Shown here: positions 1 through 6,015 of the stretch, piece by piece | How positions within the stretch are numbered: the stretch's first letter is position 1 | How the letters are laid out: each line of letters opens with the position of its first letter | Source: Spirochaetales bacterium | GTDB taxonomy: Bacteria > Spirochaetota > Spirochaetia > DSM-27196 > SLST01 | DNA length: 6,093 nt | Direction of reading: 5' to 3' | Assembly (NCBI GenBank): GCA_030642995.1 | Contig: DAOWMR010000185.1 | Span: 1 to 6,093, forward strand | Notes under the pieces: generated by a model | Seen by the model: the letters and a program-made list of their open reading frames with translations, nothing else | The model's database searches: none | Told to the model about the DNA's origin: nothing | Position numbers and translations under genes: made by a program

Positions 1-322
1 ATAGATATTCATAATGGGTGCTTGCGCTGTGTCGCAAAAGGTGGTGCGGGATGTCCATGCGTGAATTACCATCTACCACGGCTTTGCACTATTTGGTCAC
101 GCGTGCGCCGTCGGAGGTTGTACCTCGAGCGGTGGCCATGAGGCGCTACGAACATGCCTACAGAATCACTCGTTGGCCGCATATTCCCGTGCGTTGGCGT
201 TGCCTGGGACCGACTCACGATGTTTGAGGGCGGCAGGGCAAGCGCACATCGACGGGATGGGCGTCTTGCATGCGTAAGCACGTGCAGTGGATGTTCATGT
301 GCGCTTGCCCTGAAACTAATCC
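1..322. other. Non-coding upstream region, no supported gene
   Basis: No convincing gene is visible in this stretch. Short open frames exist on both strands (about 70 codons, for example 18-227 plus and 66-281 minus), but they overlap each other, are rich in Arg, His, Pro and Cys, lack a good ribosome-binding site and resemble no family I recognise. The frame open from base 1 stops at 138-140 and also looks non-coding. The region holds a small hairpin at 114-126 (GAGGT, loop TGT, ACCTC), another at 22-37 (TTGCG, six-base loop, CGCAA), and the long perfect inverted repeat described separately at 234-312. It may be the intergenic spacer ahead of the operon, possibly with a structured RNA or a decayed gene. 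I cannot tell what lies beyond base 1. Confidence 0.6.
234..312. repeat. Perfect 16-bp inverted repeat with 47-bp spacer
   Basis: The left arm at 234-249 (CAGGGCAAGCGCACAT) is the exact reverse complement of the right arm at 297-312. The pairing breaks at both ends (233 with 313, and 250 with 296). The 47-bp spacer can itself fold: 251-254 (GACG) pairs with 262-265 (CGTC), and 267-273 (TGCATGC) pairs with 278-280 (GCA) and 283-286 (TGCA), leaving a GTAA tetraloop at 274-277 and a two-base bulge at 281-282. If transcribed, the whole would form a three-way-junction-like RNA. The right arm ends 10 bp before the -35 hexamer of the operon promoter. It could be a regulatory dyad, a structured RNA or a repeat element; no T-run follows it on either strand, so a classical terminator is unlikely. 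Confidence 0.75.
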
Positions 323-351
323 TTGACAGATCCCCAATCCTCCCTCATAAT
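323..351 (+). promoter_or_regulatory. Sigma-70-type promoter of the transporter operon
   Basis: A perfect TTGACA -35 box lies at 323-328 and a CATAAT -10 box (five of six consensus bases) at 346-351, separated by the optimal 17 bp. Transcription would begin near 357-359, giving a leader of about 38-40 bases before the ATG at 396. The match is much better than chance, and it sits directly before the first gene of a co-oriented cluster. Because the likely start site lies at 357-359, an alternative protein start at 357 is implausible. Confidence 0.82.
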
Positions 352-385
352 GCAAAATGAGAAGTGATTCACCCTTTATTTTTTT

Positions 386-390
386 GGAGG
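386..390 (+). promoter_or_regulatory. Strong RBS that fixes the binding-protein start
   Basis: GGAGG at 386-390 lies five bases before the ATG at 396, preceded by a T-rich run (378-385). It selects this ATG over the in-frame upstream ATG at 357, which has no such site and coincides with the predicted transcription start. The chosen start also puts a proper signal peptide at the protein's N-terminus. Confidence 0.85.
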
Positions 391-395
391 TTACC

Positions 396-1619
396 ATGAG
401 AGGAAGAACGATTCTTGTTGGTCTGCTTATCCTGCTCTCGGGTGGTCTGGCGTTTGCCACGGCCACGTCGGAGGGGGAAGCAGAGCCGATCAAGTTTGGT
501 GGCGTATGGCCGTTGGCCGACATCACCGGCAACCAGGGGAGCAAATCCGCCCAAATTGCGGTTGATGAGCTCAATGCCGGCGGCGGTCTGCTCGGCCGGC
601 CGGTGGAGCTGGTCATCATCGACAGCGAATTCAGTCCGGAGAAGGGCGCCACTGCGATAGAGCGCCTTGCCAACGTGGACAACGTTGACTTTTTCGTCGG
701 CGGGATGTCCAGCGGAGTGCATCTGGGGCAGATTCCGTCGCTGAAAAAGTACCAGAAGATCACCATGTGGACCGGCGCCGCGAGTCACCTTGCTGAAGAG
801 GCGATTGGCCCCGACCAGGATTGGTATTTCCACCTTCATCCGTGGGACTACAATCAGGGCGCCAGCTACGTGACCGGATGGAACGCTATTGCCGAGAAGT
901 ACTCGGAGATCAGTATCGATCGGTGGTTCCTCGCATACGAGGAAGGCCCGTTCGGGAGCGCCTCATTTACCGCAACGCAGGTGTTGTTTGCCGACATGGA
1001 CATTGACGGCGCCGCATTCCTGTCGGCCGCAGCAGGCGGTGGCGACTACACCGCGGTACTGGAGCAGGCCAAAGAGTACGATCCGGATGTTTTCATCTGG
1101 GCCGGATGGGAGCCTGACGCTCTACCGATCATGGAGCAGGCAAAGGCAATGAACTTCGTTCCCCCCCTGTTCATCGGGGCTCCTCCAGGGTGGCCCGCTG
1201 ACTTCGGCGAGTCGGCTCTTGCTGAGAATGTGACCCTCTACGGAATGTGGGCGCCTGCAATGAACGATGTTAATGATGTCAGTCAGAAGTTCTACGATGC
1301 CTACGTCGCAAAGTACGACGCGGAGCCGGCAACCTACTTCGCCCCTCTTGGCTACACTGCAATCATGGTTATTGCCGAAGCGGTAGAGCGGGCAGGTACG
1401 CTGGACACAGAAGCTGTCATTGCTGAACTGAACGCATCTGCATACGAATCGCCGCTGGGTGAGATTATCACCTTCAGTCCGTCCAACATCATCAGCAATC
1501 AAGGCATTCGCAACCAGAAGATTCTCCAGTGGCAGGATGGTCGCCAGGAAGTCATCTGGCCGTTTGAGTTCGCTACGGCGGAGCCGATATACCCATTCCC
1601 GGAGTGGTCGGACCGATAG
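396..1619 (+). CDS. Liv-type ABC transporter substrate-binding protein
   Basis: Encodes a 407-residue extracytoplasmic solute receptor of the branched-chain amino acid/amide (HAAT) ABC transporter class. Residues 1-21 form a signal peptide: basic MRGR, a hydrophobic core at about 5-18, and a probable signal peptidase I site after Ala-Phe-Ala at 19-21. There is no lipobox Cys, so the protein is probably soluble in the periplasm. The mature part starts with a type I periplasmic-binding-protein lobe: the beta strand IKFGGVWPLAD, then SAQIAVDELNAGGGLLGRPV (51-70) and a VGGMSSGV stretch (101-108) where this family contacts ligand. The length is typical. Aromatic stretches around WYFHLHPWDY (143-152) may line the cleft. 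It is the first gene, under its own promoter, and is separated from the permeases by a stem-loop. The substrate cannot be read from sequence; the downstream enzymes suggest it need not be an amino acid. Confidence 0.93.
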   Translation: MRGRTILVGLLILLSGGLAFATATSEGEAEPIKFGGVWPLADITGNQGSKSAQIAVDELNAGGGLLGRPVELVIIDSEFSPEKGATAIERLANVDNVDFFVGGMSSGVHLGQIPSLKKYQKITMWTGAASHLAEEAIGPDQDWYFHLHPWDYNQGASYVTGWNAIAEKYSEISIDRWFLAYEEGPFGSASFTATQVLFADMDIDGAAFLSAAAGGGDYTAVLEQAKEYDPDVFIWAGWEPDALPIMEQAKAMNFVPPLFIGAPPGWPADFGESALAENVTLYGMWAPAMNDVNDVSQKFYDAYVAKYDAEPATYFAPLGYTAIMVIAEAVERAGTLDTEAVIAELNASAYESPLGEIITFSPSNIISNQGIRNQKILQWQDGRQEVIWPFEFATAEPIYPFPEWSDR

Positions 1620-1644
1620 TCACCAGAAGACTGAACTGCAGACT

Positions 1645-1680
1645 TGCCCTGCTGGGGCGCCCCTCGGGGCGCCCGGGGCA
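1645..1680 (+). promoter_or_regulatory. GC-rich intercistronic stem-loop
   Basis: In the 87-bp gap after the binding-protein gene, GGGCGCCC at 1655-1662 pairs perfectly with GGGCGCCC at 1667-1674 around a CTCG tetraloop. An outer TGCCC (1645-1649) pairs with GGGCA (1676-1680) across an asymmetric internal loop (1650-1654 and 1675). No T-run follows, so it is not a standard intrinsic terminator. In many importer operons a hairpin after the binding-protein gene blocks 3' exonucleases and partly attenuates read-through, so that the receptor outnumbers the membrane complex; that role is inferred here. A smaller alternative hairpin (GGCA 1677-1680 with TGCC 1685-1688) would compete with the outer stem. 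Confidence 0.75.
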
Positions 1681-1693
1681 GCTCTGCCACCAA

Positions 1694-1698
1694 TGGGG
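1694..1698 (+). promoter_or_regulatory. Weak RBS of the first permease
   Basis: The best Shine-Dalgarno-like stretch before the ATG at 1707 is TGGGG at 1694-1698, eight bases upstream. It is visibly weaker than the GGAGG-type sites of the other operon genes and lies just downstream of the stem-loop. Lower translation of the permease relative to the binding protein would fit. Confidence 0.45.
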
Positions 1699-1706
1699 CA
1701 ATACCT

Positions 1707-2630
1707 ATGTCTAAGACGCTACGTCTCCAGATCATCCTCGGAGGATGCGTCGTCGTTGCGGCGGTCCTGATCTTCCTGTGGAAGCCGACCGTCCTCATAT
1801 ACGGCGTCCAGCGAGCAGGTTTGTATGCGGCCATTGCACTGCCAATGGCGCTCATTCTCGGCGTTGTTCACATCGTCAATCTCGCCCACGGCGAGCTGAT
1901 GATGGTGGCGGCATACATCACCTACTACCTGAGCCGAAGCCTTGGCGTGGACCCGTTCGTTGCAATGCTCATCACGGCGCCGGTTATGTTCGGCGTGGGC
2001 ATTCTGATCTACAAGCTCACCATCTCACACGCGGTCAAGGGGCCGGAGCTCAACCAACTCATCCTTACCTTTGGCGTGGCAATGGTACTGAGTCAACTCG
2101 TCAATCTCCTGACGACTTCACAGACACGCAAGATCTCGTTGGACTACGTCACTGCCTCAGCAACGATCGGAGAAACGAGTTTCGGAACATATAACTTTCT
2201 GTTTGTCGGTTTGGCCGCTGCGGTCCTCATCGGTCTCCAGCTTTTCTTGAAACGGACACGTTTGGGACAAGCGGCGACTGCGGTGGGCCAGAACCCCAAC
2301 GGCGCAGAGATCATCGGTATTGACGTGCAGCGCACCTATACCATCGTGGTTGCGATTGCTGCGGGGCTCATGGGGATCATCGGGACATTTTTTCTGACCA
2401 AGTTTTCGATTTTTCCGGCTGTCGGCGGAGCCTACACGATGAAGTCGTTCTGCCTCGTTGCCATGGCCGGGATTGGGAATCTGCCAATGATCGTTGTCAG
2501 TAGTCTGATCCTCGCCGTTGCGGAGAGTTCAATCCAGGCAATTCCGGGCGGAAGCGGATGGGCACCCCTGGTCTTCTTCGCCCTGATCATCCTTGTCATC
2601 ATGACCCGCTCCTTCCGGAGGTCATCATGA
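1707..2630 (+). CDS. LivH-type ABC transporter permease
   Basis: Encodes a 307-residue integral membrane protein, close to the usual length of LivH-type permeases (about 300). Hydrophobic segments fall at roughly 8-25, 28-55, 62-75, 83-103, 116-135, 163-181, 210-232, 248-275 and 286-300. The family hallmark NLAHGE lies at 58-63 inside GVVHIVNLAHGELMMVAAY. The cytoplasmic coupling region is at about 183-210 (RTRLGQAATAVGQNPNGAEIIGID), and the GNLPMIVVSSLILAVAES segment (257-274) matches the family's late membrane helix. It should form half of the translocation channel with the downstream permease. A further in-frame TTG start at 1644 would run through the stem-loop and add a non-hydrophobic Gly/Ala/Arg tail, so ATG 1707 is preferred. 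The stop codon overlaps the next start as ATGA. Confidence 0.93.
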   Translation: MSKTLRLQIILGGCVVVAAVLIFLWKPTVLIYGVQRAGLYAAIALPMALILGVVHIVNLAHGELMMVAAYITYYLSRSLGVDPFVAMLITAPVMFGVGILIYKLTISHAVKGPELNQLILTFGVAMVLSQLVNLLTTSQTRKISLDYVTASATIGETSFGTYNFLFVGLAAAVLIGLQLFLKRTRLGQAATAVGQNPNGAEIIGIDVQRTYTIVVAIAAGLMGIIGTFFLTKFSIFPAVGGAYTMKSFCLVAMAGIGNLPMIVVSSLILAVAESSIQAIPGGSGWAPLVFFALIILVIMTRSFRRSS

Positions 2631-3574
2631 AGCCAACGCGCACGACCGGTTCGGTAATTGCCCTTTGGGTGTTCGGTGTGCTTGGCGTGTTTGTTGCGGT
2701 GCTTCCGCTCTTGGCGGGGCCCTATGCGCAGGCAATTGGCAGATCGGTCCTCACCTACCTCATTCTTGCCGTCAGTTGGGACATGCTCATCCGGTCCGGG
2801 CAACTCTCTTTTGGAATCGCGGGGTTCTTTGGACTTGGAAGCTACGCGGCGGTCATGGCCGGGAAGTGGTTGGGTATGGCGCCGATCCTGACGTTACTGC
2901 TGGCCGGTGTCGTGGTCGCTCTCGTGGCAGCTGCGGTCGGGTCCGTGGTGCTCCGGCTTCGGGGTATGTATTTTGCCATCACAACATTGGCCCTCGCCGA
3001 GATTTTCAGGATCATCATTCGGAACTGGAACAACTTCACCGGCGGACCAAACGGGGCGCTCCTCTCGGGAGTGATCTTCGGCGGTAACGCCGCCGCCACC
3101 TATACCCTCATGCTGGTTCTGGGCGTCCTGGCGATCGCGGCATCAGAATGGTTTGAACACGGGAAAATGCACTTTGCTCTCACGGCCATCAGGAACAACG
3201 AGGTCGTTGCGAAGTCCAGCGGGATCAACATCTACCGTTACCTGCTGATCGCGTTTGTGATCACCAGTGCAATGCAGGGTGTTGTGGGCGCCAGCTATGC
3301 CCAGCAGTTTGGATTCGTAACACCGGAGAGCAGCTTTCACATGAACTACACGCTGATTCCGCTGGCGCTTGCGTTGTTCGGTGGAATGTACACAAGCTGG
3401 GGACCGGTGGTCGGCGCCGTCATCCTCGGCGTTCTCGGCGAGTACTTGAAGCTCTACATACCCTACGGGCATCTCATCGTCTACGGTTTGATCATTGTGC
3501 TGGTGCTGCTCTTGATGCCGAAGGGCATTGTCGGACTCGTGCGGGCCAGAATGCGGGAGGTCTCCCATGACTGA
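2627..3574 (+). CDS. LivM-type ABC transporter permease
   Basis: Encodes a 315-residue polytopic membrane protein, the second channel subunit. Recognisable LivM-class motifs, in order, are GQLSFGIAGFFGLGSYAA (58-75), LRGMYFAITTLALAEIFR (111-128), TGGPNG (138-143), a cytoplasmic coupling stretch AIRNNEVVAKSSGI (187-200), GGMYTSWGPVVGAVILGVLGE (252-272), and the C-terminal MPKGIVGL (297-304) followed by a basic tail. Hydrophobic helices lie between them. The length fits short LivM homologues, without the N-terminal extension of the longer E. coli protein. The start at ATG 2627 has GGAGG at 2617-2621, five bases upstream, and overlaps the previous stop by 4 bp, which suggests translational coupling. 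It would pair with the LivH-type subunit and with the two ATPases. Confidence 0.93.
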   Translation: MKPTRTTGSVIALWVFGVLGVFVAVLPLLAGPYAQAIGRSVLTYLILAVSWDMLIRSGQLSFGIAGFFGLGSYAAVMAGKWLGMAPILTLLLAGVVVALVAAAVGSVVLRLRGMYFAITTLALAEIFRIIIRNWNNFTGGPNGALLSGVIFGGNAAATYTLMLVLGVLAIAASEWFEHGKMHFALTAIRNNEVVAKSSGINIYRYLLIAFVITSAMQGVVGASYAQQFGFVTPESSFHMNYTLIPLALALFGGMYTSWGPVVGAVILGVLGEYLKLYIPYGHLIVYGLIIVLVLLLMPKGIVGLVRARMREVSHD

Positions 3575-4307
3575 GTCCTACCAACTCCGCACCGAGAAAC
3601 TGACCATCAGTTTTGGTGGTCTCGTGGCCGTCAATGAGATCAATTTTTCGCTCTCTCCCGGCGAGATTGTGGGGATCATCGGACCGAATGGTGCAGGCAA
3701 GACAACGCTCATCAACCTGCTTGCCGGCCTGTATTACCCGACATCCGGCCGCGTCATCTTCAATGACGAGGATATCTCAACCCGGCCGGCGCACGAGCGG
3801 GCGCGCCTGGGAATAGGCCGCACCTTTCAGCTGATTCATCCTTTGGAGGACCTCTCCCTCATTGAGAACGTGATGAACGGATTCCTCTTTGCGCAAGGCA
3901 TGTCCCTGCGTCACGCCCGGGACGCCGCAGCGGAGGTGTGCATCCTGCTCGGATTATCGGATCTGGATCGACCTGTGTCCCGATTGAACATTCTCGAGAC
4001 CAAGCAGATGGAAATTGCCAAGGCACTTGCAACCGCCCCCAAGGTACTCTTCCTGGACGAGATCATGGCCGGACTGAACAGCACGGAGACTCTGACGGTG
4101 ATCGATACGGTCAAGAGGATCGCGTCAGAACAAGGGCTCGGGGTTGGTGTGGTGGAGCACGTGATGGGGGTCATTCGGCAGCTGACCGAGCGAGTCGTGG
4201 TGTTGGACGGCGGGCGGATTATTGCCGCCGGTCCGTACGCCGAAATTTCTCGCGACCCTCAAGTTGTTAGCGCTTATCTGGGGGAGGCCCACGATGCTGA
4301 AGATTGA
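3567..4307 (+). CDS. LivG-type ABC ATPase with atypical signature
   Basis: Encodes a 246-residue cytoplasmic nucleotide-binding subunit of the importer. Visible are the Walker A GPNGAGKT (39-46), the Q-loop RTFQ (85-88, Gln88), Walker B VLFLDE (160-165, catalytic Glu165), a D-loop region MAGLN (167-171) and the switch His198 in VVEHVM. The C-terminal helix YAEISRDPQVVSAYLGE matches the LivG/LivF tail. The odd feature is the signature region: where LSGGQ or LSYGxQ is expected the protein reads LNILETKQMEIAKAL (140-154), so the Ser and both Gly are missing while the following helix is kept. There is no frameshift. LivG relatives with weak signatures and the DE(V/I)MAGL variant are, from memory, a recognised subset. 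RBS GGGAGG at 3555-3560; the start overlaps the upstream gene by 8 bp. Confidence 0.92.
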   Translation: MTESYQLRTEKLTISFGGLVAVNEINFSLSPGEIVGIIGPNGAGKTTLINLLAGLYYPTSGRVIFNDEDISTRPAHERARLGIGRTFQLIHPLEDLSLIENVMNGFLFAQGMSLRHARDAAAEVCILLGLSDLDRPVSRLNILETKQMEIAKALATAPKVLFLDEIMAGLNSTETLTVIDTVKRIASEQGLGVGVVEHVMGVIRQLTERVVVLDGGRIIAAGPYAEISRDPQVVSAYLGEAHDAED

Positions 4308-4995
4308 TTCCATCAGCTGCTCCTATGGGAGGCTCGGTGTCATCCACGATCTCTCCATGGAAGTTGGGGCGGAATCCGTGGGGTTGTTCGGTCCCAACGG
4401 TGCAGGGAAGACCACCCTGGTCAATGCCATCTTCGGCATGGTTCCTGTGAAGTCCGGCACCATCACTCTTGACGGGCAGGATATCACGGGCAAGCCGACC
4501 CACGAGATTGTGCGATCCGGCGTTGCACTCGTTCCGCAGGCGCGGGAACTCTTCCCGTTCATGACTGTTCGGGAAAATCTGATGGTTGCGGCGGAGCAGG
4601 TTCCGCATGCCCGGGAACGCTCCTCCGAGACCCTGGAAGAAGTCGTGTCGATATTTCCAATCCTGGGGGAACGTTCACGACAGCTGGCCGTCACCTTGAG
4701 CGGTGGGCAACAGCGGATGCTGGCGGTTGGCAGGTCGCTCATGGCTCGGCCTCGGGTCCTCATCCTCGATGAGCCCTCCCTGGGCCTCCAACCTTCAATC
4801 GTCCATGAGCTCTTCTCCATCCTTGGTGAGATGAAGAAGGAGATCTCCATTCTCGTGGCCGAGCAGAACGTGCGCGAGAGCCTCCGTTCGGTGGATCGTG
4901 GCTATGTCCTGGAAAACGGTCGAATAGTTATCGCCGGAAGTGCGAGTGAACTGGCGCACGACCCCGAAGTTGAGCGCTCGTACCTGGGGCTATAG
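4294..4995 (+). CDS. LivF-type ABC ATPase
   Basis: Encodes a 233-residue second nucleotide-binding subunit, the usual size for LivF. It has Walker A GPNGAGKT (33-40), a Q-loop VPQARELFP (Gln82), a full ABC signature LSGGQQ (135-140), Walker B VLILDE (155-160, Glu160), and AEQN (189-192), where Gln191 takes the place of the H-loop His. The EQN variant is normal in LivF proteins, and the tail (DRGYVLENGRIVIAG, 201-215) is classic LivF. It should heterodimerise with the LivG-type subunit beneath the two permeases. GGGGGAGG at 4280-4287, six bases before ATG 4294, is a strong RBS embedded in the end of the previous gene; the two coding regions overlap by 14 bp, so translation is probably coupled. 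Confidence 0.93.
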   Translation: MLKIDSISCSYGRLGVIHDLSMEVGAESVGLFGPNGAGKTTLVNAIFGMVPVKSGTITLDGQDITGKPTHEIVRSGVALVPQARELFPFMTVRENLMVAAEQVPHARERSSETLEEVVSIFPILGERSRQLAVTLSGGQQRMLAVGRSLMARPRVLILDEPSLGLQPSIVHELFSILGEMKKEISILVAEQNVRESLRSVDRGYVLENGRIVIAGSASELAHDPEVERSYLGL

Positions 4996-5004
4996 GGGAA
5001 CTGC

Positions 5005-6006
5005 ATGACGGTGGGCATACTGGGATACGGCACCTATTTTCCGGAAGGGCGGATGACGGCGGCGGAGATCGCCGAGCGTTCCGGCATTCCGGAGACAGTC
5101 ATCCGCGAGAAGTTCGGTGTGACGGCCAAACCGATTCCAGGGCCCGAGGACACAACGAGCGCCATGGGAATCCACGCTTCGCGTGCGGCAATTGAGATGG
5201 CCGGGATAGACGTCGCTGAGATTGACGTGGTGATCTGGAACGGTGGGCAGCACAAGGACTACCCAAACTGGCTTGCCGGTCTGAAGGTGGCTGATGCGAT
5301 CGGTGCGGTGAACGCCTGGTCCTTCGACATGGAGGCGATGTGCGGATCCATGATGGCCGGCATGGAAGTGGCGCGCTCGCTCATGGTTGCCAACGAAGGC
5401 TACCGCACCGTCCTGCTGGCGAGCGGTTACCGGAATGCCGACATGATTGACTACTCGGTCTCGGACACATCGTTCATGTTCGATCTCGGAGCCGGGGGCG
5501 CGGCGCTCCTGCTTCGCAAGGGGTATGACCACAACGTCCTGCTGTCCACCTCATTCAAGGGGGACGGATCGTTCTCTGAAGACTGCGTCGTGGAAGTCGG
5601 GGGCTCAGGCAAGTGGCCCATGGCGCCGGAGGACGCGGATCGGATGCACTTTGTGGTACGGGATATTGAGGGATTCAAGAAGAAGCTGGGCGAGCGGACG
5701 CTTCCCAACTTCTACTACGTGATTCGAGATGCGCTTGGGAAGGCAGATCTCACACAGGAGCAGATCGACTACCTTGCAATTCTTCATTTCAAACGATCCA
5801 CGCACGAACTGGTTCTGAGCGATCTTGGGCTGACGGCCGACCAGACAACCTATCTGGACGCGTATGGCCACGTTGGTCAGAACGATCAAATCATATCAAT
5901 TCAAGAAGGCGTCCGCGCCGGGAAGATCAAACCTGGAGACAATGTCGTGCTTGTGGGCGCGGGACTCGGATTTGTATGGGCCGCCGCAGTTGTTCGGTGG
6001 GGATAG
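5005..6006 (+). CDS. KAS III (FabH)-like thiolase-fold enzyme
   Basis: Encodes a 333-residue homologue of 3-oxoacyl-ACP synthase III and related condensing enzymes. The N-terminal GILGYGTYFPEGRMTAAEIAERSGIPE (4-30) and IREKFGV (33-39) follow the FabH pattern. The nucleophile is probably Cys113 in FDMEAMCGSMMAGMEV, matching Cys112 of E. coli FabH. FDLGAGGAALLL (159-170) and the C-terminal GDNVVLVGAGLGFVWAAAVVRW (311-332) are typical thiolase-fold closing motifs. His261 in LAILHFKRS fits the catalytic His. The third residue departs from FabH: YGHVGQNDQ (287-295) has His289 where FabH has Asn in YGNTS. Acyl chain, acceptor (CoA or ACP) and even condensation activity are unknown; a divergent acyl-CoA-handling enzyme is as likely as fatty-acid initiation. 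It starts 9 bp after the ATPase gene, with AGGGG at 4994-4998 as RBS. Confidence 0.88.
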   Translation: MTVGILGYGTYFPEGRMTAAEIAERSGIPETVIREKFGVTAKPIPGPEDTTSAMGIHASRAAIEMAGIDVAEIDVVIWNGGQHKDYPNWLAGLKVADAIGAVNAWSFDMEAMCGSMMAGMEVARSLMVANEGYRTVLLASGYRNADMIDYSVSDTSFMFDLGAGGAALLLRKGYDHNVLLSTSFKGDGSFSEDCVVEVGGSGKWPMAPEDADRMHFVVRDIEGFKKKLGERTLPNFYYVIRDALGKADLTQEQIDYLAILHFKRSTHELVLSDLGLTADQTTYLDAYGHVGQNDQIISIQEGVRAGKIKPGDNVVLVGAGLGFVWAAAVVRWG

Positions 6007-6015
6007 GAGAAGAAA

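Noticed and set aside
18..227. Possible small gene of 69 codons at the left end
   Set aside because: Composition is rich in Arg, His, Trp and Cys, there is no good ribosome-binding site, it overlaps an opposite-strand frame of similar length, and nothing in it looks like a protein fold.
234..312. Inverted repeat as an intrinsic terminator or integron attC site
   Set aside because: No T-run follows the repeat on either strand, and I see no attC-type core sites (GTTRRRY and its partner) flanking the arms; no integrase or cassette gene is in the window.
357..395. Upstream ATG at 357 as the start of the binding protein
   Set aside because: It coincides with the predicted transcription start, lacks an RBS, and would put 13 extra residues, including acidic ones, ahead of the signal peptide; ATG 396 has GGAGG at ideal spacing.
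215..839. Long open frames on the minus strand (215-766, 183 codons; 369-839, 156 codons)
   Set aside because: They lie opposite the well-supported binding-protein gene and its promoter, overlap each other, have low-complexity Pro/Arg/Ser composition and no recognisable domain; they are shadows of codon bias on the plus strand.
1645..1680. Stem-loop as a full Rho-independent terminator ending the binding-protein transcript
   Set aside because: The bases after the stem are GC-rich (GCTCTGCCACC), without a T-tract, and no alternative promoter for the permease genes is apparent, so complete termination is unlikely.
3984..4031. A frameshift or disruption explaining the missing LSGGQ in the LivG-type ATPase
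   Set aside because: The reading frame stays intact through Walker B and the H-loop, and the flanking KQMEIAKALA helix is well preserved, so this is a sequence variant rather than damage.
4323..5532. Minus-strand open frames of 175 and 180 codons (4323-4850, 4990-5532)
   Set aside because: Both are antisense to genes with clear motifs (LivF-type ATPase, KAS III-like enzyme) and their translations resemble no family.
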